From Aldehydirespirator sp965204875 (lineage in GTDB: Bacteria; Actinomycetota; Acidimicrobiia; Acidimicrobiales; Aldehydirespiratoraceae), in assembly GCA_965204875.1 (NCBI GenBank), contig OZ242020.1:2990165-3054164 (forward strand): 64,000 nt of DNA, read 5' to 3'. The notes beneath the pieces were generated by a model. The model was given only the letters and a program-made list of their open reading frames with translations, searched no databases and was not told the DNA's origin. This document shows, in pieces, positions 35,487 through 43,038 of this stretch. The translations under genes and the position numbers were made by a program. The stretch's first letter is position 1, and every line of letters starts with the position of its first letter.

Positions 35487-36875
35487 TCAGCGGACATGGC
35501 CCTCGCCGCGCACCACGAACTTGAGCGTGGTGAGCTGCTCCAGTCCCATGGGCCCTCGGGCGTGGAGCTTCTGGGTGCTGATGCCGATCTCGGCGCCGAA
35601 GCCCAGCTCCTCACCGTCCACGAACCGGGTGGAGGCGTTGACCAGCACGGCGGCGGCGTCCACCTCGCGGGTGAAGCGGTCGGCCGCTGCCACATCGGAG
35701 GTGACGATGGTCTCGGAGTGGCCCGAACCGTTGTCATTGATGTGCTCGATGGCCTCGTCGAGGCTGTCCACCACCTTCACCGACATCTTGAGGCCGAGGA
35801 ACTCGCTCGCGTGGTCGGCGGCGGTGGCCTCCCCCATCGACGCCACGGCGCCGCGGGCCCGCTCGTCGCCCAGCAGCTCCACGCCGGCGAGGGCTTGCGC
35901 GGCCCGCGGCAGGAACTCGCCGGCCACCGCCGAGTGAACCACCAGCGACTCCAGCGCGTTGCACACCGAGGGCCGCTGCATCTTGCCGTTGACCACGATG
36001 TCGAGGGCCTTGCGCAGGTCGGCGGAGGCGTCCACATAGGCGTGGCAGTTGCCGGCCCCGTCCATCACGACCGGAACGGTGGCGTTGCTGATGACCGAGT
36101 TGATGAGCGAAGGCCCGCCCCTGGGGATGAGGCAGTCGACGTAGCCGGTCTGCCGCATGAACTCGACGGCGGCGGCACGGGAGGTGTCGGGCACCAGCGT
36201 CAACGCGTCGGCGGGCAGGCCGGCATCGGCAAGGGCCTCGGTGATGGCCGCGGCGATCGCGAGGTTGGAGCAGACGGCTGAGGACGAGCCGCGCAGGAAG
36301 GCCGCGTTGCCTGACTTGAGGCACAGGCCCGCCGCGTCGGAGGTGACGTTGGGGCGGCTCTCGTAGATGATCGCCACCACGCCGAGGGGCACGCGCACCC
36401 GCTCGACGCGCAGGCCGTTGGGGCGCACCCAGCTGTCGAAGACCTCGCCCACCGGATCGCGCTGGGCCGCCACCTGCCTCAGGCCGCTTGCCATGGCCTC
36501 GATCCGCGTGCCGGACAACCGCAGCCGGTCCACCATGTGGTCCGGCGTTCCGGCGGCCGCGGCCCGCTCGACGTCGGTCTCGTTGGCGGCCAGGATCGTC
36601 TCGGAGCGCTCCACGAGGAGGTCGGCCGCGGCGCGCAGGGCGCGATCCTTGGCTTCCGTGGAGGCCGCCGCCATCAGCCGCGACGCTGCCTTGGCCCTGG
36701 CGGCGAGCTCGGGGACCGTCGCCGTTGCGGTCGGTGAAGCAGCGCCCGCAACGGGCGCTGCCGGCTCCGGCGCGGGTGCCAGCGGCTGCGAGACTTCGCC
36801 CTGCAGGGCGGTGGTGGCTTGGGTTGCGGTCAGGACCGCGGACCCGGTTGCAGTTGCGGCGGAGGCTGCTGGCAT
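35487..36875 (-). CDS. proA: Gamma-glutamyl phosphate reductase ProA
   Basis: Second step of proline synthesis: NADPH reduction of glutamyl-5-phosphate to the semialdehyde. The aldehyde-dehydrogenase fold has PLGVVAIIYESRPNVTSDA, IPRGGPSLINSV and the active cysteine in MQRPSVCNALESLV. The N-terminal 45 residues are Ala/Pro/Thr-rich and not part of the family. ATG 36875 has TATAGC at 36884-36889, 8 nt upstream, so a leaderless start is likely. proB lies 9 kb away, although the two are usually adjacent. Confidence 0.93.
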   Translation of the reverse strand: MPAASAATATGSAVLTATQATTALQGEVSQPLAPAPEPAAPVAGAASPTATATVPELAARAKAASRLMAAASTEAKDRALRAAADLLVERSETILAANETDVERAAAAGTPDHMVDRLRLSGTRIEAMASGLRQVAAQRDPVGEVFDSWVRPNGLRVERVRVPLGVVAIIYESRPNVTSDAAGLCLKSGNAAFLRGSSSAVCSNLAIAAAITEALADAGLPADALTLVPDTSRAAAVEFMRQTGYVDCLIPRGGPSLINSVISNATVPVVMDGAGNCHAYVDASADLRKALDIVVNGKMQRPSVCNALESLVVHSAVAGEFLPRAAQALAGVELLGDERARGAVASMGEATAADHASEFLGLKMSVKVVDSLDEAIEHINDNGSGHSETIVTSDVAAADRFTREVDAAAVLVNASTRFVDGEELGFGAEIGISTQKLHARGPMGLEQLTTLKFVVRGEGHVR

Positions 36876-36883
36876 CGTCTCAT

Positions 36884-36889
36884 GCTATA
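36884..36889 (-). promoter_or_regulatory. -10 box (TATAGC) of proA
   Basis: TATAGC is a TANNNT-like hexamer with the last base C, 8 nt before ATG 36875. Confidence 0.4.
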
Positions 36890-36929
36890 GGCGCCTCGCG
36901 CCCAGCCTCGCGGCACGGGCGTGACGGAC

Positions 36930-37200
36930 TCGGAGCGCCCAGGGAGCGCCCCCGGCACCCCTACCCTCAGACACTGATGAGGCACTGACGGTCACTGTGC
37001 CACTGAGCGCCCCCAGCACCCCTACCCTCAGGGGCCGGTGGAAGAACGCGACTCACCGCAGGTGCCACACCGTCGCCACCGTCCACGCCTAACTTGAGCC
37101 GGTGGTGGAATCGAAGCCAAGCCCGAACCCCCGAACCAGAACCAGGTTCACGCCTGACTTGAGCCGGTAGTGGAACCAAAGGGCATCAGCGGGTACACGC
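36930..37200. repeat. Repeat-rich spacer between proA and murJ
   Basis: The 332-bp divergent spacer 36876-37207 holds two pairs of direct repeats. GAGCGCCCCC(G/A)GCACCCC followed by TACCCTCAG occurs near 36948 and 37006. CACGCCT(A/G)ACTTGAGCCGGT plus (G/A)GTGGAA occurs near 37086 and 37150. The second family runs on into the murJ start as GAGCCGGTGGTG. No RNA gene or clear promoter was recognised. Confidence 0.7.
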
Positions 37201-37207
37201 CGGCCGG

Positions 37208-38986
37208 GTGTGTATCGCGGATGCGATCAGCCCGGTGGGAATCGAGCCGGTGGTGATTGACCCGGAGGGGAATGACCCGGAGGGGAATGACCCGGACGGG
37301 AATCAGCCGGCGGTGAACGCGGCAGGCCCGCGCCGGGCCTCGGCACCGTTGCTGGTGGCGCTCGGCATCGGTGCCAGCCGCCTCGCCGGACTGGGGCGCG
37401 AGACCGTCGCCGCCAGGCTGCTGGGCAACACCGCCGCGGGCGACGCCTTCGCGGTGGCGATGCGCATTCCCAACATGCTTCAGAACCTGCTGGGCGAGGG
37501 CGTGCTCTCGGCCAGCTTCGTGCCGGTGTACAGCCGGCTGCTGGACGACGAGGGCGACGGCTCCGATGATGCGGGCCGCACGGCCGGTGCCGTGGCCGCC
37601 GCGTTGCTGGCCGTGGTTGGGATCGCGGTGCTGCTGATCATCACGCTGTCCCGACCCGTCACCTTCCTGCTGGCGCCGGGCCTCAGCACCGAGCGCTTCG
37701 ATCTGGCCGTCTCGCTCGTGAAGGTCACCGCGCTCGGAACCGGGTTCGCGGTGCTGTCGGCCTGGTGCCTGGGCGTGCTCAACAGCCACCGCCGCTTCTT
37801 CCTGTCGTATGCGGCGCCGGTGCTGTGGAACGCCGTGCAGGTCGGGGCTCTGCTGGTGGCCTGGATCCTCGCCTTCGACCTGGACGGGATCGCCCGAGCC
37901 CTGGCCTGGGGAGTCGCCCTCGGCGGGCTGGCGCAGCTGGCGGTGCAGCTTCCGACCGCGCTGCGGCTGGCCCGCGGGATCAGGCTGCGATGGAGGCGCG
38001 GCCACCCGGGCTCCGGAGAGGTCGCGAGGCGGTTCGGGCCGGCCGTGCTGGGCCGCGGCGTGGTGCAGGTGTCGGCCTATCTCGACCTGGTGCTGGCCTC
38101 GCTGCTCGCCACCGGCGCGGTCGCCGCGCTGTACCGGGCGCAGATCCTCTACATGCTGCCTGTGAGCCTGTTCGCCATGAGCGTCGCGGCCGCGGAGCTG
38201 CCGGAGATGTCCAGGCTCGGCCAAGATCCCGCCGCGGTCGCTGCCCGGGCCTCGGCGGCGGCGCGCCGGGTCGCCTTCTGGACGATGCTGGCCGCCGCGG
38301 TGTACGGCGCTGCCGGCGACCTGGTGGTGGGTCTGCTGTTCGAGGGGGGCGCCTTCGGATCCGCCGACACCGTGCTGGTGTGGTTCGTCCTTGCCGCATA
38401 CGCCGCCGGGCTGCCCGCGACGGGCGTGAGCAGGGTGCTGCAGAACGCCTGCTACGCGGTGGGCGACACCGCCGGGCCGGCTCGCATCGCCGCCTTGCGG
38501 GTGTCTGTGGCCGCGGCGATCGGTGTGGCTGTGATGTTCCCTCTCGACCGTGTCATCGTCGGCCCCGACGGGCTGCTCGGCGCGGCCGACGCCCTGGGGC
38601 CGGCCTGGGCTCTGCCGGCCGCTGAGCGCGAGCTGGGCGATGCGGTCCGGCTCGGGGCCGTGGGTCTGGCGCTGGGGTCGGCGCTGGGCTCCTGGGTGGA
38701 GCTGTTGCTGCTGTCGCGCCGGGTTCGGGGGCCGGCCGCGGTGCTGGCCGCCGTTGCCGGGCCGGCGCTGGCCGCAGCGCTTGCCTTCGGTGCGGCCGCG
38801 GCCGTCAAGCTGGCGGTATCGGGCTGGCCCGTGCTGCTGTCGGCTCCGCTGGTGGCGGCCTCAGCGGTCGCCGTCTACGGGCTGGCAGCCCATCGCAGCG
38901 GCCTCGACGAGGCGCGGATGCTGCTGCGACCCGCCCGCCGGATCATCTGGCGAGGCCAAGGCAACGGGCACGGCACGCACCGATAG
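37208..38986 (+). CDS. murJ: Lipid II flippase MurJ
   Basis: Multi-pass membrane protein (592 aa) of the MOP superfamily that flips lipid II. Family motifs include GLGRETVAARLLGNTAAGDAF, AMRIPNMLQNLLGEGVLSASFVPVY and about 14 membrane segments. The N-terminal 35 residues contain a DNA-encoded repeat: DPEGN, DPEGN, DPDGN from three GACCCGGAGGGGAAT-type units, which continue the repeats of the spacer. The start is uncertain; GTG 37208 and later GTG codons are all possible, and the conserved part begins near residue 41. It works with the rod-shape genes encoded at 54-60 kb. Confidence 0.9.
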   Translation: MCIADAISPVGIEPVVIDPEGNDPEGNDPDGNQPAVNAAGPRRASAPLLVALGIGASRLAGLGRETVAARLLGNTAAGDAFAVAMRIPNMLQNLLGEGVLSASFVPVYSRLLDDEGDGSDDAGRTAGAVAAALLAVVGIAVLLIITLSRPVTFLLAPGLSTERFDLAVSLVKVTALGTGFAVLSAWCLGVLNSHRRFFLSYAAPVLWNAVQVGALLVAWILAFDLDGIARALAWGVALGGLAQLAVQLPTALRLARGIRLRWRRGHPGSGEVARRFGPAVLGRGVVQVSAYLDLVLASLLATGAVAALYRAQILYMLPVSLFAMSVAAAELPEMSRLGQDPAAVAARASAAARRVAFWTMLAAAVYGAAGDLVVGLLFEGGAFGSADTVLVWFVLAAYAAGLPATGVSRVLQNACYAVGDTAGPARIAALRVSVAAAIGVAVMFPLDRVIVGPDGLLGAADALGPAWALPAAERELGDAVRLGAVGLALGSALGSWVELLLLSRRVRGPAAVLAAVAGPALAAALAFGAAAAVKLAVSGWPVLLSAPLVAASAVAVYGLAAHRSGLDEARMLLRPARRIIWRGQGNGHGTHR

Positions 38987-39147
38987 CACCGAGGATCACC
39001 GGCAACCCCATCCTTCACCGGCAACCCCATTCCTCCGGCGCGGACCGAGCCGTCTCAGAGGCATCCGGTCGCAACGCCGGAGGGTGGCATCAGTGCCCGA
39101 CGCCGCGCGCCGGTCGCGGCCTGCTCACCGCCTCGCATCAGGGCGAG

Positions 39148-39153
39148 TAGAGT
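39148..39153 (+). promoter_or_regulatory. -10 box (TAGAGT) of a leaderless promoter, pspA
   Basis: TAGAGT ends 7 nt before GTG 39161. The remaining 38987-39147 spacer contains two copies of CACCGGCAACCCCA. Confidence 0.55.
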
Positions 39154-39160
39154 CGAGAGC

Positions 39161-39907
39161 GTGTGGAAGCTCATCAAGCGCCGCTGGAGGTATCTGACCG
39201 CCCGGCTGGCGGGGCGCTGGGAGGAGACGGCCGATCCGAAGGTGCAGCTGGAGCAGGCCATCGCCGAGGCCCGAGAGCAGCACCGGCGGCTGAAGGATCA
39301 GGCGGCCAACGTGATCGCCAACCAGAAGCAGACTGAGATGCGGCTCAACCGGGTGATCGCCGAGCTCGAAAGGCTGAACGTCAATGCTCGCCGGGCCCTG
39401 ATGATGGCGCAGGAAGCGAGCGCCGCCGCCGATCCTGTGAAGGCAAAGTCCTACACCGCCGCAGCCGAGCAGCTAGCGGGTCGCATCATCACCCTCGAGC
39501 ACGAGATCGAGAACCTCAAAGATCTCTACCTGCAGACGGCGCAGGCCGCCGACGAGGCCAAGGCGGCGGTCTCCCAGAACTCGCTCAGCCTGCAGGAGAA
39601 GCTTCGCGAGCGACAGAGGCTCCTCGGCCAGATCGATCAGGCCCGCATGCAGGAGCAGATGAACGAGGCCATGACCTCGCTGTCGGAGGCTGTCGGCGAG
39701 GAGCTGCCCACCTTCAACGAGATCCGCGACAAGATCGAGGCCCGCTACGCCAAGGCCAAGGGCATTGCCGAGCTGGCCGAAGGCGGCCCGGAGGTCAGCA
39801 TGCTGGAGATCGAGGCAGCCGCCCGCAACAACGAGGCGAAAGCCCGGCTCACACAGATGAGGGAGAAACTAGGACTCCCAGCCCCCGCAGCCGAAGAGAG
39901 CGCCTGA
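39161..39907 (+). CDS. pspA: PspA/Vipp1 (ESCRT-III-like) membrane stress protein
   Basis: A 248-residue, almost wholly alpha-helical coiled-coil protein. It keeps the PspA N-terminus (DPKVQLEQAIAEAREQHRRL) and the long antiparallel helices typical of PspA/Vipp1 that bind and repair the inner membrane. Length is close to the family's. It stands alone, with no PspB/C or regulator beside it. It is convergent with the proB remnant and proB. Confidence 0.9.
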   Translation: MWKLIKRRWRYLTARLAGRWEETADPKVQLEQAIAEAREQHRRLKDQAANVIANQKQTEMRLNRVIAELERLNVNARRALMMAQEASAAADPVKAKSYTAAAEQLAGRIITLEHEIENLKDLYLQTAQAADEAKAAVSQNSLSLQEKLRERQRLLGQIDQARMQEQMNEAMTSLSEAVGEELPTFNEIRDKIEARYAKAKGIAELAEGGPEVSMLEIEAAARNNEAKARLTQMREKLGLPAPAAEESA

Positions 39908-39959
39908 CACCGAACCGCCGGTCACCAACCCCTCCAACGCGTGGACCTTCATCAACACA

Positions 39960-39976
39960 GCGTCAGAGGCTGACGC
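39960..39976. terminator. Hairpin between pspA and the left proB copy
   Basis: GCGTCAG (39960-39966) and CTGACGC (39970-39976) pair perfectly around AGG. It lies about 50 bp after the pspA stop and just outside the left 192-bp repeat. No T-run follows. Confidence 0.4.
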
Positions 39977-39987
39977 CTAGAGACCGA

Positions 39988-40179
39988 ACAGCTATCAGGC
40001 TGGTAGGACCACTAGGTCGTTGGCGTGGATGACTATGTGGGGTGCGCCGGCGGGCAGCTCGTCGCGGCGGCGGCCCGCGGCCTCGCTCAGATCCTCGCTG
40101 CTGTGGCGCGCCAGGCCCTTGGCGAACACGGCGCCGCCGGCCTCACGCACCTCCACCGGCGCGCTGGCGTCGAAGTCGC
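39988..40179. repeat. Left 192-bp direct repeat (copy of proB 3' end)
   Basis: Matches 45743-45934 with four mismatches by eye, in the same orientation, 5,755 bp apart. The homology begins at ACAGCTATCAGGCT and ends abruptly after GTCGAAGTCGC. Confidence 0.95.
39995..40179 (-). pseudogene. proB: Truncated proB fragment (C-terminal PUA domain end)
   Basis: The last ~61 codons of proB, still open: VEVREAGGAVFAKGLARH to HIVIHANDLVVLPA and stop. It lacks the whole kinase domain. It differs from the intact copy by three residues (DAS/DAG, LSE/LSQ, LPA/LQA). It marks one edge of the inserted segment; it cannot encode a glutamate kinase. Confidence 0.92.
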
Positions 40180-40306
40180 ATGGCAACACTGCCAGCGTCC
40201 GAAATAAGCCATGTCACAGCCCCCACCTATAGTTGAAGGCATGACTTCAGCAACCTCCAGCCACTCTTGATATTTCGTTTTACGAAACGCGAGTTCATAG
40301 AGTGAC

Positions 40307-42778
40307 ATGACTCTTCATATTCTCAAATTCAACGTCCGACGCATTGTGGACAAACCTGCCGCTTTCGCCAGTGGGAGCCTGCGAACACTGTTGACATTGA
40401 CCGCGCTGGTGTCACTAGCCGTGGCTGCATGCACGCCCGCTGTTGACGCGCCGAGAGGGACGGCCACGCCGGCGATAGAACTTGCGGAGTATCCGGAGCC
40501 AGTAGGGGCTCCTGAGCCCATGGATGACCCCGCAATGGACGATATGGACTTGCCCGGGGAAGGTGTCAGCGTTATCGCTGGTCGGGCCAACTGGAGCACC
40601 GGCTACGTGCAGGCGGAGCTTTACAAGCAGTTGCTGGAGGAGCTGGGATATGAGGTCTCGGATCCTGCTGAGCTTGAGCTCGGCCCCAACAAGGCCTACA
40701 TGGTGATGGCCAACGGTTGGATGGACTATTGGCCGAACAGCTGGTATCCGGGCCATCTGGCCTGGCTGGCGGGCGAGCTGCCCGATGGCTCTCTGGTCGG
40801 TGACCACGTGTCGGTCGTGGGTGAGGAGATGATCGCGGGCGGTCTGCAGGGTTTCCTGGTGACCAAGTCGTTCGCTGACGAGTTCGGCGTGTACACGCTG
40901 AACGCGCTCAACGACAACGCCGAGGCGCTGGCCGCGTTCGACGCGACGGATCCGGTTCCCGGCAACGGGATGGCAGACATCTTCGGCTGCCCGGAGTCCT
41001 GGACCTGTGACAACATCATCACCAACCAGATCGCTTTCTCGGGCCTGGACAACATCCAGCAGACCATCGCCGGTTATGACGCGATGTTCGCCCAGGCAGT
41101 GGACAACGCCAACGAGGGCGTACCGATGGTGGCCTACACGTGGACGCCGTCCGCGTACATCACGCAGCTGCGTCCCGGTGACAACGTGTACTGGATCGGC
41201 CTCAACGAGATCCTCGACGATTCCAACCCGGCCAACCAGGAAGGCGGCGAGGAGCACAGCCAGCGCGGCGCTGACGGCAACGGCGGTTACGCGGCCATCG
41301 GCCCCGACCAGTGCCCGGCCGCGGCCGAGCATCCCGACGGCCTGTGCCCGATCGGCTGGATCGCAGCGGACATCCTGGTCACGGCCAACAACGACTTCCT
41401 TGCCGCCAACCCCGCAGCCAAGAAGCTGTTCGAGATTGTGAAGCTGTCGGTGATCGACGTGTCGCTGGCCAACGTGGAGCAGGACGACGGCGCCAGCCCC
41501 ACCGACCTGGCCACCCAGTGGATCGCTGACAACCGCGGCCTCGTCGACGAATGGCTCACCCAGGCGATGGCAGCAGGAAACGTCAGACAGCAACGAGAGA
41601 CGCCGCCGACAACTACCACGCTTGCTTCGCGAGAGAACGCCAGACGATATCTTGTGCCAACCTACTTCTGTATGCCGAAGGGAACGTACTCGGCGCGGCT
41701 GATGCAGAATATTGTCACAGACTTGCACGCGCATGTCAACGCCTTCTACATGCGGGAATCATCCGGCCTTGCGGATGTGCGGCTAGATTGGGCTGGCAGC
41801 GTCTCACCGCCGATCGACTGGAGTCGTTCCACTTTCGACCGATACTATAACGACGACAAGGACGATCCATGCGAAACCTATGCGGTCAACGCAGCGGGTG
41901 GAACCAGGCAGATACTGGTCTTGGTTGCCTTGCCTTCGGAAACATATGCTGGTTGGGCTTGGTTTGGCGTCGGCCCTGCGATGGCTGCACTTTCCGGTGA
42001 GGAGAACCTGGACGAGGACAGTCCCAATAGGGTCAGATTGCACGCCACGGTGGCGCACGAGCTGGGACACTCCTTGTTCGGGTGGGAGCACACGGACGAT
42101 CCGGATATACAGGCGGTGGATTGCGGAGCGATCCACCGCTCGCTGATGACATCCGGCAGCGACTGTTACGTCGAAGGTGCCGATCCTCTGGACACCTACC
42201 GCGTGGTGTGTGAGTTGCGTCTAGAGCAAGAATGGCCATGTAGCCTCACATCGGCCATCGCGGGGAATGTACCGGTGTCGCATGATGTTTGGGTCAGCTT
42301 CTGGAACGACGAAGACCACATCAGCAGAGGAGTGTGGACAAGTAGCATCCGACAGGTTCTGCCTCACAGCGCCGAAGAACCGGTAGCAGAACTGGCGATC
42401 CTTTGCGGCTATTCTGACCAGTTGGCAGCTTGGGAACTGGATTTGGTTGTCGACTGGGGACTCCCATTTGTTCAAAAGAATTCTGATGCTAACGAGGACA
42501 ACCTGTCAGCCAGATTCGAGGATCAGACGCTACTCGAACTGCCGGTCAACCTTTCTTCAGACCAGACGGCTCATTTCGTTGGCGAGTTTCGGAACGAACA
42601 ATGGAACAACGCAGCGGGCCGAAGACTCATACAGACGCTCGTCGCCAAGAGCGGGCAAACGGTAACGCTGTTCGCCCGCGACAACAGCAACAGGCTGTTC
42701 CAGGCCACCTTCGACACCGACGGCGCCAAGGTGGCTGTGCAGTCAACAATCAACTTCTGCCACAGCGAGCCTCAGTGA
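40307..42778 (+). CDS. Lipoprotein fusing an OpuAC/ProX solute-binding domain to a zinc metalloprotease-like domain
   Basis: An 823-aa protein. Signal peptide with lipobox VAAC (Cys42). Residues about 88-423 are a glycine-betaine/proline-type substrate-binding domain (GWMDYWPNSWYPGH, WTPSAYITQL) ending with IADNRGLVDEWLTQA, where such proteins usually stop. The frame then continues through PPTTTTLA into a second domain with HELGHSLFGWEH (His584, Glu585, His588, His595), a zincin motif with one residue more than the metzincin HExxHxxGxxH. GC falls sharply at the junction. It is possibly a recombination chimera. Both halves appear intact. Confidence 0.8.
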   Translation: MTLHILKFNVRRIVDKPAAFASGSLRTLLTLTALVSLAVAACTPAVDAPRGTATPAIELAEYPEPVGAPEPMDDPAMDDMDLPGEGVSVIAGRANWSTGYVQAELYKQLLEELGYEVSDPAELELGPNKAYMVMANGWMDYWPNSWYPGHLAWLAGELPDGSLVGDHVSVVGEEMIAGGLQGFLVTKSFADEFGVYTLNALNDNAEALAAFDATDPVPGNGMADIFGCPESWTCDNIITNQIAFSGLDNIQQTIAGYDAMFAQAVDNANEGVPMVAYTWTPSAYITQLRPGDNVYWIGLNEILDDSNPANQEGGEEHSQRGADGNGGYAAIGPDQCPAAAEHPDGLCPIGWIAADILVTANNDFLAANPAAKKLFEIVKLSVIDVSLANVEQDDGASPTDLATQWIADNRGLVDEWLTQAMAAGNVRQQRETPPTTTTLASRENARRYLVPTYFCMPKGTYSARLMQNIVTDLHAHVNAFYMRESSGLADVRLDWAGSVSPPIDWSRSTFDRYYNDDKDDPCETYAVNAAGGTRQILVLVALPSETYAGWAWFGVGPAMAALSGEENLDEDSPNRVRLHATVAHELGHSLFGWEHTDDPDIQAVDCGAIHRSLMTSGSDCYVEGADPLDTYRVVCELRLEQEWPCSLTSAIAGNVPVSHDVWVSFWNDEDHISRGVWTSSIRQVLPHSAEEPVAELAILCGYSDQLAAWELDLVVDWGLPFVQKNSDANEDNLSARFEDQTLLELPVNLSSDQTAHFVGEFRNEQWNNAAGRRLIQTLVAKSGQTVTLFARDNSNRLFQATFDTDGAKVAVQSTINFCHSEPQ

Positions 42779-42961
42779 GGCGCAACTACCGCCCCGCCAG
42801 TACCACCTGATTCGTTGAGCGAGCAGATCGTGACGTCGGCGGCCGGCACCCGTGCTAAGACGGTCGCTGCTTGCGTGGCGCACGGCGATTCACCCCCATT
42901 CAGCACGCATCGTGGCGGATCGCCGCGAGAGTTCGATGCGCTGCTTGTCAGAGGGGGCTCC

Positions 42962-42967
42962 TAGGGT
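42962..42967 (+). promoter_or_regulatory. -10 box (TAGGGT) before the methyltransferase leader ORF
   Basis: TAGGGT lies 8 nt before ATG 42976. The 42779-42961 stretch shows nothing else I can name. Confidence 0.45.
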
Positions 42968-42975
42968 GTGCTGTC

Positions 42976-43038
42976 ATGAAGTGTCACACGTGTAGTTCAG
43001 GCGGTGTGTGGGCAGGTATCCGGGTATGCGGTCGATGA
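42976..43038 (+). CDS. 20-residue leader ORF overlapping the methyltransferase start
   Basis: ATG 42976 opens MKCHTC..., three cysteines in 20 residues (CHTC and VCGR at the end). Its TGA overlaps ATG 43035 of the methyltransferase (ATGA). A TANNNT box 8 nt upstream suggests a leaderless message, so translation would reach the methyltransferase through this ORF. Unlike the other micro-ORFs it is not a copy of neighbouring sequence. Restriction-modification systems need timed expression, so a leader-type control is plausible but unproved. Confidence 0.45.
   Translation: MKCHTCSSGGVWAGIRVCGR

Noticed and set aside
40087..40308. Small minus-strand gene starting MSLYELAFRKTKYQ at the left element edge
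   Set aside because: It runs into the proB remnant in a wrong frame and shows no family match; at most a truncated fragment.
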